The notes beneath the pieces were generated by a model. That model saw nothing but the letters and a program-made list of their open reading frames with translations. It was not told where the DNA came from and searched no databases. Of a stretch of 64,000 bases of DNA, positions 10,260-19,818 are shown piece after piece (within the stretch, counting starts at the first letter, position 1; each line of letters begins with the position of its first letter). The DNA is from Flavobacterium chryseum (GTDB lineage: Bacteria > Bacteroidota > Bacteroidia > Flavobacteriales > Flavobacteriaceae): the NCBI RefSeq assembly GCF_004362015.1, contig NZ_SNWW01000001.1:419190-483189 (forward strand), written 5' to 3'. The position numbers and the translations under genes were made by a program.

Positions 10260-11447
10260 ATGAAAACTTTAAACGATTTCGACTTTAAAAATAAAAAAGC
10301 TATTATCCGTGTTGACTTTAATGTGCCACTGGATGAAAACTTTAATGTAACTGATGCAACACGTATTGAAGCAGCTAAACCAACTATTGATGCCATTTTA
10401 AAGCAAGGTGGAAGCGTAATCTTAATGTCGCATTTAGGAAGACCAAAAGGTGCTGAAGAAAAATATTCATTAAAACATATTCTTAAAACAGCTTCAGAGA
10501 TTTTAGAAGTTCCGGTTCAGTTTGCTGAAAACTGCGTTGGAGAAGTAGCTCAAACCGCTGCTAAAAACTTAAAACCGGGAGAAGTATTATTATTGGAGAA
10601 TTTACGTTTTCATGCTGAAGAAGAAGCTGGAGATGTTGCTTTTGCAAAAGAATTGGCTTCACTTGGAGACATTTATGTAAACGATGCATTCGGAACTGCA
10701 CACAGAGCACACGCTTCAACAACTATTATCGCGCAATTTTTTCCAAACGATAAAACTTTTGGAACATTATTGGCAAAAGAAATTGAAAGTTTAAACAAAG
10801 TACTTAAAAATAGCGAGAAACCGGTTACTGCGGTTCTTGGAGGTTCTAAAGTTTCATCAAAAATTACCGTTATCGAAAATATCTTAGATAAAGTAGATCA
10901 CATGATTATTGGAGGTGGAATGACTTTTACTTTCGTTAAAGCACTTGGCGGAAAAGTTGGTGAATCTATTTGTGAAGATGACAAACAAGAATTAGCACTT
11001 GAAATTTTAAGATTAGCCAAAGAAAAAGGAGTTCAGATTCACATTCCGGTTGATGTAGTAGCTGCAGATGATTTCTCAAACACAGCAAATACTCAAATCG
11101 TAGATGTAAAAGCAATTCCTGACGGATGGAAAGGTCTTGATGCAGGTCCTAAATCTTTAGAAAACTTCAAAAAAGTAATTTTAGAGTCAAAAACTATTTT
11201 ATGGAATGGACCATTAGGCGTTTTTGAAATGGAATCTTTTGCAAAAGGAACAATCGCTTTAGGTGATTATATTGCAGAAGCTACAGAAAAAGGAGCCTTT
11301 TCATTAGTTGGAGGTGGTGATTCTGTTGCCGCGGTAAAACAATTCGGATTCGAAAATAAAGTAAGCTATGTATCTACCGGAGGTGGTGCTATGCTTGAAA
11401 TGTTAGAAGGAAAAATACTACCTGGAATTGCTGCGATTTTGGACTAA
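10260..11447 (+). CDS. pgk: Phosphoglycerate kinase
   Basis: Converts 1,3-bisphosphoglycerate and ADP to 3-phosphoglycerate and ATP in cytosolic glycolysis, and the reverse in gluconeogenesis. At 395 residues it has the standard bacterial length. Visible signatures are the substrate loop RVDFNVPLD (17-25), MSHLGRPKG (56-64), NGPLGVFE in the C-terminal nucleotide-binding half, and the GGGDSVAA phosphate loop near residue 351. It stands alone with its own promoter between the sprF terminator and the transglycosylase gene. Confidence 0.98.
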   Translation: MKTLNDFDFKNKKAIIRVDFNVPLDENFNVTDATRIEAAKPTIDAILKQGGSVILMSHLGRPKGAEEKYSLKHILKTASEILEVPVQFAENCVGEVAQTAAKNLKPGEVLLLENLRFHAEEEAGDVAFAKELASLGDIYVNDAFGTAHRAHASTTIIAQFFPNDKTFGTLLAKEIESLNKVLKNSEKPVTAVLGGSKVSSKITVIENILDKVDHMIIGGGMTFTFVKALGGKVGESICEDDKQELALEILRLAKEKGVQIHIPVDVVAADDFSNTANTQIVDVKAIPDGWKGLDAGPKSLENFKKVILESKTILWNGPLGVFEMESFAKGTIALGDYIAEATEKGAFSLVGGGDSVAAVKQFGFENKVSYVSTGGGAMLEMLEGKILPGIAAILD

Positions 11448-11494
11448 AAAGCACTTTTAACATTTTTTTGGATAACTAACACGTATAAACTGCT

Positions 11495-11502
11495 TAAGTT
11501 TG
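11495..11502 (+). promoter_or_regulatory. Probable -7 element of the LysM transglycosylase gene
   Basis: TAAGTTTG matches TAnnTTTG. A TTTG lies at 11467-11470, 24 bases upstream, slightly beyond the usual spacing. The element is 54 bases before the chosen ATG at 11557. Confidence 0.4.
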
Positions 11503-11556
11503 CAAAACTAACGTGTCTGTAATAACTTGAATTATAGAATTTTAAAAAAATGTTAT

Positions 11557-13395
11557 ATGATTATAAGGAAACTATCATTAGGAGTCTCGGTTTTATTATC
11601 AACGATTGGTTTTGCACAAGATGTTGCTAAAGCTGATTTACAGATTAAAGCGGATTTAAAAATATCGTATTTAGATTCTGTTAAGAATTCCTTCCAAAAA
11701 GATAAAATGTGTACTCGCGTAGACAGTCTTTGGATGAACGAATTAGTAAGTTTAGATATCTACGATGATTTAACGAAAGACATTCAAACCATTAATACAG
11801 ATGTTTCTGTTGATGAAGAATTACCAACTGAGTTGCTTAAACAGCGACTTCAGGTTATGAATGAGAAATCGCCTTTTGATATCGAATATAATCAAGGTTT
11901 AGAAAATGTAATAAAGTCGTTTCTTAAGAATCGTAAAAAATCGTTCTCCCGATTAATGGCTTTATCAGAATATTATTTCCCAATATTTGAAGACGCTTTT
12001 GCCAAACAAAACGTTCCTTTAGAAATTAAATATTTAGCCGTTGTAGAATCTGCTTTAAACCCTAAAGCAGTTTCTCAAATGGGCGCCACAGGTCTTTGGC
12101 AATTCATGTACGGAACCGGAAAACAATACAATCTTAAAATCGATTCGTATATTGATGAGCGCAGCGATCCTATGAAAGCGACAGCTGCATGTTCAGAATA
12201 TATGACCAAAATGTTTAAGATTTTTGGTGATTGGGAGCTTGTATTGGCTTCATACAATTCAGGTCCGGGAAATGTTACCAAAGCAATTCGTCGTTCTGGC
12301 GGAAAAACAAAATACTGGGATATCCGTAACCATCTTCCAAAAGAAACTCAGGGTTATGTTCCCGCTTTCTTAGCTACAATGTACCTTTTTGAATTCCATA
12401 AAGAACACGGAATTAATCCGGAAAGAGCTCTTGTAAAGAATTTTGAAACAGATACAGTTCAAATCAAAAATCAAATGTCATTCAAACAAATCGCTGATTT
12501 GTTAGACATGCCACAATCACAAATACAACTTTTAAATCCTTCATATAAATTAAACGTTGTACCATTTTACCAAAGCGAACCACACTTTTTGCGTTTGCCG
12601 AAAGATAAAATTGCCACTTTTGTAAACAACGAAGACAAGATTTACGCTTACGTAAATTACCAGTCTCAACACAAAGGGCTACCAAAACAATTAGCTTTAA
12701 AAGTTTCACCAAAAGGAAAAGCGCAACTTAATAATGCAGTTGCAGCATCTGAAGTGCAGTTTTACAAAGTTAGAAAAGGAGATAATTTAGGAACAATTGC
12801 TGATAAATACGATGTTTCTGTTTTAGATTTAAAAAAATGGAACAACATTAAAGGAAATGCAATCGCTCTTGGAAAAACTTTAAAAATCAAATCAAACAAC
12901 GATTCAATTGTTAAGAATCCAAAAGAATTAAAAGTTGCACCACAAGTTGATAAGAAACAACCGGAAGAAGCAGTTGCATCTTCAAGCAACAACGATAAAG
13001 GTTCTAAAAGTTTAGAATATGTAGTTGCTGCCGGAGATAATTTAGGAAGCATTTCTAAAAAATTCGATATCTCAATTGCTGACTTAAAAGAATTGAACAA
13101 CCTAACTTCAAATAATCTTGGCTTAGGAAAAACATTAATTGTTGGTAAAGAGATTCGTCTTGATGGAGAAACAAACACAGCCAATACTGCTGTAGCTTCA
13201 TCTTCTATTGATTCATTTAAGAAAAAAACAGCTTCGGCTAAAAATATAGCAGAAGACTATTACGTTAAAAAAGGAGATTCATTATATAGTATTTCAAAAA
13301 AATATCCTGGAGTGACAATTTCAGATATCAAAAAATGGAATAACATACAAGATGCCGATATTAAACCGGGAATGAAACTTAAAATAAACGGATAA
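11557..13395 (+). CDS. MltD-like lytic transglycosylase with three LysM domains
   Basis: A 612-residue envelope enzyme that should cleave peptidoglycan between MurNAc and GlcNAc. A signal peptide (residues 1-20, ending IGFAQ) is followed by an SLT domain: the presumed catalytic Glu164 sits in AVVESALNPKAVSQMGATG, followed by GLWQFM and ASYNSGPGNV. Three C-terminal LysM peptidoglycan-binding modules follow at about 401-445, 486-528 and 567-611, each with a KGD- or AGD-type start and a PG or LGK turn, separated by charged linkers. The frame opens earlier at a TTG (11527), but the ATG at 11557 gives the natural signal peptide. This architecture matches E. coli MltD. Confidence 0.93.
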   Translation: MIIRKLSLGVSVLLSTIGFAQDVAKADLQIKADLKISYLDSVKNSFQKDKMCTRVDSLWMNELVSLDIYDDLTKDIQTINTDVSVDEELPTELLKQRLQVMNEKSPFDIEYNQGLENVIKSFLKNRKKSFSRLMALSEYYFPIFEDAFAKQNVPLEIKYLAVVESALNPKAVSQMGATGLWQFMYGTGKQYNLKIDSYIDERSDPMKATAACSEYMTKMFKIFGDWELVLASYNSGPGNVTKAIRRSGGKTKYWDIRNHLPKETQGYVPAFLATMYLFEFHKEHGINPERALVKNFETDTVQIKNQMSFKQIADLLDMPQSQIQLLNPSYKLNVVPFYQSEPHFLRLPKDKIATFVNNEDKIYAYVNYQSQHKGLPKQLALKVSPKGKAQLNNAVAASEVQFYKVRKGDNLGTIADKYDVSVLDLKKWNNIKGNAIALGKTLKIKSNNDSIVKNPKELKVAPQVDKKQPEEAVASSSNNDKGSKSLEYVVAAGDNLGSISKKFDISIADLKELNNLTSNNLGLGKTLIVGKEIRLDGETNTANTAVASSSIDSFKKKTASAKNIAEDYYVKKGDSLYSISKKYPGVTISDIKKWNNIQDADIKPGMKLKING

Positions 13396-13409
13396 TAAAA
13401 AATCTTAAC

Positions 13410-13417
13410 TAAATTTG
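13410..13417 (+). promoter_or_regulatory. Probable -7 element of the DUF4837 gene
   Basis: TAAATTTG fits TAnnTTTG and lies 25 bases before the ATG at 13442; no clear -33 element was found. Confidence 0.35.
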
Positions 13418-13441
13418 GGTTTTATTTCATAAATTAATAAA

Positions 13442-14410
13442 ATGAATAAAACCCATTTTTTATGCCTTTTACTTTCGTGTTTGCTGGTTTCGTGTTTTAA
13501 AAAAGAAACGCAGCCTCAGCCCGTATCCGGTAAAACAAACACTATTTCTATTATCATCGACGATCAGTTGTGGTATGGAGAAGTGGGCGATACCATTCGA
13601 AATAAATTTGCTTCTCCGGTTTTAGGACTTACTCAGGAAGAACCATTATTTACAATCAATCAATATCCTGCTAAATTGCTTGAAGGTTTTGTAACCGACA
13701 GCCGAAGTATCATTGTAGTCAAAAAAGCCGCAACAGATAAATTCGAAATAAAACACAGCAAAGCATTACCACACCACACATTTCGCATTTACGGAAAATC
13801 TATTGACGATATCATTTGCAGCATCGAATTAAATTCGGCACAAATGATCAAGATGATTCGTGATGCCGAGATTCAAAAAATTCAACAAGATAACAGCAAA
13901 GCCTTATTAAACCCTGCTGTTATAAAAAACAAATTTCATATCGGTTTGCAAATTCCCGTTGGTTATGAATACATGCTGCACAAAAAGAATTTTATGTGGC
14001 TAAAAAAGGAAATCATAAGCGGAAATACAAGTTTACTCATTTATCAAATTCCAATTTCAAGGCTAACACGCGGTTCAGATATTGTTGGCAATATTGTTAG
14101 AATGAGAGATTCTGTAGGCCGTTACATAAAAGGCCGGGAAACAAATACACAAATGATAACCGGTGAAGCTTATGCACCCTATTTTTCAAATACAATTTTA
14201 AACGGAAGAAAAACATTTGAAACCAGAGGCACCTGGGAATTAAAAAATGATTTCATGACCGGGCCTTTTATCAACTACGCAATTATTGACGAAGCTTACA
14301 ACAGGATTTTAGTAATCGAAGGATTTTGTTACTCGCCATCTAATCAGGAACGTGACTTAATGTTAGAGTTAGAAGCAATTATAAAATCAGTTAACGTAGA
14401 TAAAAGATAG
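13442..14410 (+). CDS. DUF4837-family lipoprotein
   Basis: A 322-residue secreted lipoprotein: hydrophobic signal and lipobox LVSC at residues 15-18 followed by a charged linker. The body begins with ISIIIDDQLWYGEVGDTIR and contains the PxxGY region (IPVGYEYML) with aromatic- and charge-rich strands, which I recognise as the Bacteroidota family DUF4837. The function is unknown. It lies 46 bases after the LysM transglycosylase with the same orientation, which suggests an envelope role but does not prove one. Confidence 0.8.
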   Translation: MNKTHFLCLLLSCLLVSCFKKETQPQPVSGKTNTISIIIDDQLWYGEVGDTIRNKFASPVLGLTQEEPLFTINQYPAKLLEGFVTDSRSIIVVKKAATDKFEIKHSKALPHHTFRIYGKSIDDIICSIELNSAQMIKMIRDAEIQKIQQDNSKALLNPAVIKNKFHIGLQIPVGYEYMLHKKNFMWLKKEIISGNTSLLIYQIPISRLTRGSDIVGNIVRMRDSVGRYIKGRETNTQMITGEAYAPYFSNTILNGRKTFETRGTWELKNDFMTGPFINYAIIDEAYNRILVIEGFCYSPSNQERDLMLELEAIIKSVNVDKR

Positions 14411-14462
14411 CGTTCGTATTTTTCTTACTTTTGTTTTACAAAAAACATTAAATCAGATCATT

Positions 14463-15104
14463 ATGAAAAAACTTATTGTAACATTATTGATTTTAGTATT
14501 GTGTTTTGCATCTTGTAAAAAGGAGGTAAAAACAGAAGAAGTAACTACTACAGCTACGGATACTATTAAAGCTAAAGAACCAATTGCCGAAGAACCTTTA
14601 GATTCTGTAGCAGAAATGAAAGCATGGGCAGCTTATGCAACTCCTGGAAATCCGCATAAAATGATGGCAGATGAAACCGGTACCTGGAACTGCGAAATGA
14701 CTTTTTGGTCGGAAGCAAACGGAAAGCCACAAAAAGCGACCACTACAGCAAACATCAAGATGATACTGGGAGGCAGATATCAGGAATCAAACTATCAGGG
14801 AAAAATGATGGGGCAATTATTTGAAGGTAAAAGTACACTCGCTTACAATAATGCCAGCAAAGAATACACCACTACTTTTATCGATAATATGGGAACCGGT
14901 ATGCTAGTTGCTGTTGGTAAGTATGATGAAAAAACAAAAAGCACTGAATTTAAAGGCGATATGATAAATCCGTTAAACGGTAAAAAAACACCTTACAGAG
15001 AAGTCTATACTATTGTGGATGAGAAAACGAGAAAAATAGAAATGTTCGATGTGAAGAATGGAGAAGAATATAAAAGCATGGAAATTATAATGAAGAAGAA
15101 ATAG
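14463..15104 (+). CDS. DUF1579-family lipoprotein
   Basis: A 213-residue protein with a lipoprotein signal (MKKLIVTLLILVLCFASC, lipid Cys at residue 18), an acidic Thr-rich linker, and a domain with GTWNCEMTFW, MILGGRYQESNYQG and DNMGTGMLVAVGKYDE, characteristic of DUF1579 beta-barrel-like proteins of unknown function. A -7-like TACTTTTG lies at 14426-14433, so it may have its own promoter. A strong terminator follows. Confidence 0.8.
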   Translation: MKKLIVTLLILVLCFASCKKEVKTEEVTTTATDTIKAKEPIAEEPLDSVAEMKAWAAYATPGNPHKMMADETGTWNCEMTFWSEANGKPQKATTTANIKMILGGRYQESNYQGKMMGQLFEGKSTLAYNNASKEYTTTFIDNMGTGMLVAVGKYDEKTKSTEFKGDMINPLNGKKTPYREVYTIVDEKTRKIEMFDVKNGEEYKSMEIIMKKK

Positions 15105-15126
15105 AAACAGTTGCATCAAAATAATA

Positions 15127-15156
15127 ATCCCGATTACTAAATGTGGTAATCGGGAT
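15127..15156 (+). terminator. Rho-independent-type hairpin after the DUF1579 gene
   Basis: An 11-bp perfect stem (ATCCCGATTAC and its complement) with an 8-base loop, followed by a T-rich run, 22 bases after the stop codon. Confidence 0.85.
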
Positions 15157-15242
15157 TTCTGTTTATAAATCTTTTTTAAAACAATTGTAAATTTGATTTA
15201 ATTTAGCTTTTTAAATAAATTGATCTTTTCAAATATTACAGA

Positions 15243-15689
15243 ATGGAATTAAAATGGAAAATAAAGCCTTTTGAGGCACTAACAGTTCATGAGTTGTATG
15301 ATTTACTTAAAGTAAGAAGTGAGATCTTTGTACTAGAGCAAAATTGCGTTTATTTAGACCTTGACGGTAAAGACAAGAAAGCACTTCACCTGATTGGTGA
15401 ATACGATGGCAAAATTGTCGCCTACGCCCGTTTATTTGATGCAGGAATTAGTTTCGATAATACTTCTATCGGAAGAGTTGTTGTAGATGCCAATTATCGC
15501 GATAAAAAATGGGGGCATGATTTAATGCGTGAAGCAATTGCAGGAATTAAATCAAATTTCGGAAAAGAGGAGATTACAATAGGTGCTCAATTGTACTTAA
15601 AGAAATTCTATGAAAGCCACGGATTTGTGCAAACAAGTGAAATGTATTTAGAAGATGATATTCCGCATATTGAAATGCAGCGCAGTTAG
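15243..15689 (+). CDS. ElaA-type GNAT acetyltransferase
   Basis: A 148-residue cytosolic GNAT-fold protein. The N terminus (W-K-IKPFEALTVHELYDLLKVR, then FVLEQNCVY) and the IGRVVVDANYRDKKWG acetyl-CoA loop match the ElaA subfamily, whose substrate is not established. Length is typical. It is monocistronic, between the DUF1579 terminator and a convergent pseudogene whose stop begins immediately after its own. Confidence 0.88.
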   Translation: MELKWKIKPFEALTVHELYDLLKVRSEIFVLEQNCVYLDLDGKDKKALHLIGEYDGKIVAYARLFDAGISFDNTSIGRVVVDANYRDKKWGHDLMREAIAGIKSNFGKEEITIGAQLYLKKFYESHGFVQTSEMYLEDDIPHIEMQRS

Positions 15690-15945
15690 TCAAAGTTTTG
15701 TAATCATAAACTCAACACGTCGGTCATAATTGTCGCCCTTTCCTAATGGATATTTATTTCCACAACCCTGAAAAGTCATTCGGTTGTTTGCGATTTTTTT
15801 AGACATCAAATACTTAAAAACGGTTTTGGCACGGTTCCAGGAAAGCGTTCTTTCTTTGGTTTCTTTGTCAATTCCGTCACTATAGATTTCAGGAGTAAGC
15901 GAACATGCCCTCTGATTTCAAATTGAAGACTTTACCAATCTTCAT
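15690..15945 (-). pseudogene. Remnant of an OmpA-family peptidoglycan-binding protein
   Basis: Read on the minus strand, this stretch encodes the end of an OmpA C-terminal domain: FEIRGHVRL, then TPEIYSDGIDKETKERTLSW, NRAKTVFKYL, MTFQGCGNKYPLGKGDNYD and RRVEFMITKL with a stop. The two halves are in different frames, with one base missing near 15893-15900. Just before, MKIGKVFN (ATG at 15945) looks like the beginning of an OmpA domain joined directly to its middle, so the first strand-helix region is also gone. The remnant starts 6 bases after the S41 protease stop, suggesting it was once the next gene of that operon. Matching is by eye to the OmpA pattern. Confidence 0.75.
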
Positions 15946-15950
15946 TTTTT

Positions 15951-17588
15951 CTACATTTTTAAAATCGTTTTATACTCAGTTTGATTATTTAAAACGTTCA
16001 CTGCCTTTTTAATTTCTGAATTGTTTTTAATGTGAAATTGATACAAACCTTCCTGGTATTGGTATCTTTTGATTAGTTCTTCCTGAATTAAGTTTTTAAT
16101 CTCCTTTTGGTTTTTGTCCAGTAAAGTAGTTTCACTTTTTTCAAGAGCATTGAGTAACTGCTGATATTCCGGTGCGATCGTTTCGTCTATTTTTTCGTTT
16201 TTGGCTGCCGCCAAAGTGTTTTTCAGCGCAACTTCAGTTTCAGTATCAAAACTAATTTTGTTCGCTTTCAGATATTGTTTAAAACTGGCATAATCCGCAT
16301 CAGATATCGTTGGGATTTTATCGCCTAAACCTGGGTTTTTATAATAATACGTTGTTGCATAATCAAATATACCGTCATTTTTTAAAAGCGCGGTTGTTAT
16401 CGGACTCATTTTTGCTTCTTCCAATTCAATATCCGGTAAAACACCCCCACCATCATAAACCGTTCTGCCTTTTCTGGTTTTAAAAGCATTAAAGTTTTTA
16501 GCATCCGTTTTTAAAGCAACTCCGTTTTTGTCTTTATGTGCATAATCCAACGCCTGAATGCAACGCCCGGAAGGCGTATAATATCTGGAAATAGTGACTT
16601 TCAATTGTGTTCCGTAAGTCAGGTCAACAGAACGTTGTACCAAACCTTTACCAAAACTACGGCTTCCTAAAACCACTGCACGATCTAAATCCTGCAAAGC
16701 TCCCGAAACAATTTCTGATGCCGAAGCACTTCTTCCATTTACTAAAATAGCCAACGGAATTTCAGTATCAATTGGTTGATTTTGAGTTTTATAAATATTG
16801 TTATGTTTTTCAATTCTTGATTTTGTAGTTACAATAACTTCATTCTTGGGAACAAATAAATTACAAATGTCAATTGCTTCATTAAGCAAACCACCAGGAT
16901 TTCCTCTCAAATCAAGAACAATCTGTTTTGCGCCATCAGCTTTTAGTTTTTCAAGAGCTTCCTTAACTTCAGCAGCAGCTTTTCTACTAAAATGTGCCAA
17001 AACAATGTAACCCGTTTTGTCATCGATTTTTCCGTAAAACGGAACCGATTTAATATCAACCTCATCTAAGACAAGCACTGTCGTTAAAGTTTTTCCCTGA
17101 CGAAGGTATTTTATCGTAATCTTAGTGTTTTTAGTTCCTTTTAATAATTGCGAAGCATCATCTTTAAAATCAGCAATTAATACATCTCCAATCTGAATAA
17201 TTTCATCGCCCGCTTTCAATCCCGCTTTGTCTGCCGGATAATTTTTATAAGGTTCGCGAACAATTAAACGATCTTTCTTTCTGGCGATCATAGCACCAAT
17301 TCCGGTATATTCACCCGTATTGTTGATTTTGAAGTTCACCACATCCTGTTCATTAAAATAAACCGTGTACGGATCTAAACTTCCCAACATACTTTTAATC
17401 GCTTTATCCATCAAATCACCCGGATTTGTTTCGTCGACATAATTAGTATTAACAGCTTTAAATAGTGTAGTGAAGATTTCTATTTGTTTGGCAATCTCAA
17501 AGAAATCGTCTTTGAAACTGGTTCCAATAAATAAAAATGCCGCCGCAACGGTTGGTATGATGAACTTCTTTTTGAAATAAGGATACAT
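15951..17588 (-). CDS. S41-family C-terminal processing protease
   Basis: A 545-residue envelope serine protease. It has an N-terminal signal anchor (about residues 8-24), a PDZ domain (GIGAMIARKKDRLIV, AGLKAGDEIIQIGD), and the S41 catalytic core: LRGNPGGLL, the nucleophile Ser in NGRSASASEIVSG (near 287), and the general-base Lys in SRSFGKGLVQ. The C-terminal ~150 residues are helical and family-typical. It follows the DUF4349 gene by 2 bases, implying translational coupling, and is followed by the OmpA remnant. Confidence 0.94.
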   Translation of the reverse strand: MYPYFKKKFIIPTVAAAFLFIGTSFKDDFFEIAKQIEIFTTLFKAVNTNYVDETNPGDLMDKAIKSMLGSLDPYTVYFNEQDVVNFKINNTGEYTGIGAMIARKKDRLIVREPYKNYPADKAGLKAGDEIIQIGDVLIADFKDDASQLLKGTKNTKITIKYLRQGKTLTTVLVLDEVDIKSVPFYGKIDDKTGYIVLAHFSRKAAAEVKEALEKLKADGAKQIVLDLRGNPGGLLNEAIDICNLFVPKNEVIVTTKSRIEKHNNIYKTQNQPIDTEIPLAILVNGRSASASEIVSGALQDLDRAVVLGSRSFGKGLVQRSVDLTYGTQLKVTISRYYTPSGRCIQALDYAHKDKNGVALKTDAKNFNAFKTRKGRTVYDGGGVLPDIELEEAKMSPITTALLKNDGIFDYATTYYYKNPGLGDKIPTISDADYASFKQYLKANKISFDTETEVALKNTLAAAKNEKIDETIAPEYQQLLNALEKSETTLLDKNQKEIKNLIQEELIKRYQYQEGLYQFHIKNNSEIKKAVNVLNNQTEYKTILKM

Positions 17589-17590
17589 GA

Positions 17591-18409
17591 CTATATTTTT
17601 TTTCTTTTAAATCTTTTTCTAATAAAATAGGCGAGTATAAAAAACAGTATTATAAATGGCCAAATACTTATAATGGATATTAAAAACTCTGATAGGCTAA
17701 AAAAACCAGATTTAATAGCTGTCCAGATTTTGGAACCAAATGAAATTTTAACGCCTTCTTTTTGCGCGATTGTTTTATAAAATTCGATCGAAATTGTGCT
17801 TTCAGAAACACGGCTTTCTAAATATTTTAAGCGTCCTTCTTTAGCCTCAATCTCTTCTCTTATAATAGAAATTTGCTTTTCAATTTCTAGAATTTCGCTT
17901 ATTTTGTTGGCTTTTTTTAATATTTCTATATAACGCGCTTCAAGTTTGCGTTTTGTATTTAATCTCGAATTTAGATCAATATATTCTTCAGTAACATCTT
18001 CAGAAGAAATGTCTTTACGATCAAAATAAGAAATTCCTTTGGAAACAGAACTTATAAATGCGTCAAAATTTTGACTTGGAACGCGAATGGTTAGATTTCT
18101 GTAAACACTATTGTCATCCTTTCCTTCAGAATCATTTTGTACAGTTCCTTTATTTGCTTTAATCGCAGTTTCAATTTGATTGAAAGTACTTTCCAGATCA
18201 TTTGTTTCAAAACGAAGAGAAGCTTCTTTTATTATTTTCTTCTGAATTTCTGGCGGCAGAGCTTTATCATATACTGCATTGGCATTCGATTCACTTTTAG
18301 CAGGAAGCTTAACAGCACTAATTGCTATTTCATTTAAAGGCTCTTCATGGCTTTTACTACAGCTTGTAAGACCGACAAAAATTAGAAACAAAAAGAAAAT
18401 ATCTCTCAT
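17591..18409 (-). CDS. DUF4349-domain lipoprotein
   Basis: A 272-residue membrane protein: lipobox-like LTSC at residues 14-17, then the DUF4349 core (IRVPSQNFDAFISSV, the DLNSRLNTKR turn and a coiled coil of about residues 140-200), and a C-terminal transmembrane segment (IISIWPFIILFFILAYF) with a basic tail. The function of DUF4349 is unknown. It lies immediately upstream of the S41 protease, so the two products may act together at the membrane; that is inference from spacing only. Confidence 0.85.
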   Translation of the reverse strand: MRDIFFLFLIFVGLTSCSKSHEEPLNEIAISAVKLPAKSESNANAVYDKALPPEIQKKIIKEASLRFETNDLESTFNQIETAIKANKGTVQNDSEGKDDNSVYRNLTIRVPSQNFDAFISSVSKGISYFDRKDISSEDVTEEYIDLNSRLNTKRKLEARYIEILKKANKISEILEIEKQISIIREEIEAKEGRLKYLESRVSESTISIEFYKTIAQKEGVKISFGSKIWTAIKSGFFSLSEFLISIISIWPFIILFFILAYFIRKRFKRKKI

Positions 18410-18489
18410 AAAATTTCATTTTAGAGCTAAAACTACAATTTTTTTATAATTTCTAATCTAATTTGATAAATAAAGTTCCCTTTTGAGAT

Positions 18490-18897
18490 TTACAACTCAA
18501 TTTTGGTTTCAGAATCCTCGCGTTTGTTTACTTGTTGTAGAAACTTTTCAAACAACTGAATCGTCTTAGTATTGATTTCTTCGTAAGTTAAGCGGTCCTT
18601 CGTTTGATAAAAAAACATAATAGAATAAGGTTCTTGCAAATTGTCTAAAAGCAAATGTTTATTCAATCTGTAAGTTTCTCTCAAAACACGTTTAAAGTAA
18701 TTACGGTCAACGGCTTTTTTAAAATATTTTTTAGAAACCGAAACCCCAATCTTGGTGATGTTCTCTTCTGAATTAGGTTCTGCCAAACGATAAACCAGAC
18801 GTAAAGGATACTTTGAAACCGATTTTCCTTCAGAAAATAGTAATCCAATCGTGGTTTTGCTTTTTAAATGTTCGTTTTTTGGGTAAGTGAAGTTCAT
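18490..18897 (-). CDS. rnpA: Ribonuclease P protein component
   Basis: The 135-residue basic protein subunit that helps the RNase P RNA cut 5' leaders from tRNA precursors. The RNR signature is present as VDRNYFKRVLRE, preceded by IGVSVSKKYFKKA. The frame extends upstream to 18939, but the ATG at 18897 (MNFTYPKNEHLKSK) fits the family start and leaves room for the promoter. rpmH and yidC are not adjacent, unlike in many phyla; the next gene is the divergent plsC. Confidence 0.93.
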   Translation of the reverse strand: MNFTYPKNEHLKSKTTIGLLFSEGKSVSKYPLRLVYRLAEPNSEENITKIGVSVSKKYFKKAVDRNYFKRVLRETYRLNKHLLLDNLQEPYSIMFFYQTKDRLTYEEINTKTIQLFEKFLQQVNKREDSETKIEL

Positions 18898-18928
18898 TAA
18901 TTCAGAAAAAAGTTGCAATTTTATAAGG

Positions 18929-18936
18929 CAAAGGTA
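18929..18936 (-). promoter_or_regulatory. Probable -7 element of rnpA
   Basis: On the minus strand TACCTTTG matches TAnnTTTG, 32 bases before the rnpA ATG at 18897. This supports the shorter rnpA start, because the longer frame would overlap the promoter. Confidence 0.5.
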
Positions 18937-18997
18937 CAATTAAACCCTAAAAACGGTTATTGTTTTTAATTTTAATACCGCTAAAAATATATTTTAT

Positions 18998-19005
18998 TAC
19001 TTTTG
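18998..19005 (+). promoter_or_regulatory. Probable -7 element of plsC
   Basis: TACTTTTG matches TAnnTTTG and lies 20 bases before the ATG at 19025, back to back with the rnpA promoter. Confidence 0.45.
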
Positions 19006-19024
19006 GCCTTTAATTTTTTTGAGC

Positions 19025-19765
19025 ATGCAAAAGATAATTTCGTATCCCATATCCGTAATTTACTATTTATGTTTTAGTTTATGTTTGTTGGTTTTTCATC
19101 CAATACAATGGATTTGCCTAAATGTTTTTGGTTATCAGGCGCATAAAAAGAGCGTTGATTATCTGAATTTTTTTCTTTTAAGATGTACCAATTTAGTTGG
19201 AACAACCTATAAAATTGAAAACAGAGAGACAATTCCTACTGGTGTTCCGTTAATTTTTGTATCAAATCACCAAAGCATGTACGATATCATAGCAATGATT
19301 TGGTACTTTAGACGTTTTCATTGTAAATTTGTAAGTAAGAAAGAGTTAGGTAGTGGAATCCCGAGTGTATCGTTTAATTTACGCCACGGAGGATCTGTAC
19401 TAATTGACCGTAAAGATCCAAAACAAGCAATTCCCGTAATCAAGGGATTATCTGAATATATTGAAAAGTATAAAAGATCTGCTGTGATTTTCCCCGAAGG
19501 CACCCGAAGCAAAACCGGAAAACCAAAAGAGTTTGCCCAAAGCGGTTTGAAAATTTTATGTAAATATGCGCCATCAGCATATGTAGTTCCGGTAAGCATA
19601 AACAATTCATGGAAAATGGTTCGTTATGGAATGTTTCCGGTTGGTTTAGGAAATCATCTTAGTTTTACCGTACATAAAGCTTTAGCTGTAAAAGATTATG
19701 ATTTTGCAGAACTAATGGCAATAACGGAAAAAACAGTTATAGAAGGAGTAAACGAGTATAAATAG
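19025..19765 (+). CDS. plsC: 1-acyl-sn-glycerol-3-phosphate acyltransferase
   Basis: A 246-residue membrane-associated enzyme that acylates lysophosphatidic acid to phosphatidic acid in phospholipid synthesis. Motif I is NHQSMYD (HX4D), motif III is FPEGTRSKTGKPK, and a GSVLIDR stretch lies between. A hydrophobic N-terminal segment anchors it to the inner membrane. A TTG at 19019 is in frame, but the ATG at 19025 is preferred. The acyl-ACP desaturase gene follows 53 bases later, a lipid-synthesis pairing. Confidence 0.92.
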   Translation: MQKIISYPISVIYYLCFSLCLLVFHPIQWICLNVFGYQAHKKSVDYLNFFLLRCTNLVGTTYKIENRETIPTGVPLIFVSNHQSMYDIIAMIWYFRRFHCKFVSKKELGSGIPSVSFNLRHGGSVLIDRKDPKQAIPVIKGLSEYIEKYKRSAVIFPEGTRSKTGKPKEFAQSGLKILCKYAPSAYVVPVSINNSWKMVRYGMFPVGLGNHLSFTVHKALAVKDYDFAELMAITEKTVIEGVNEYK

Positions 19766-19818
19766 ATTTTTGTTTTTAGTAAAAAACTAAAACTTAAATC
19801 CCAAATCTAAAATAAGTA

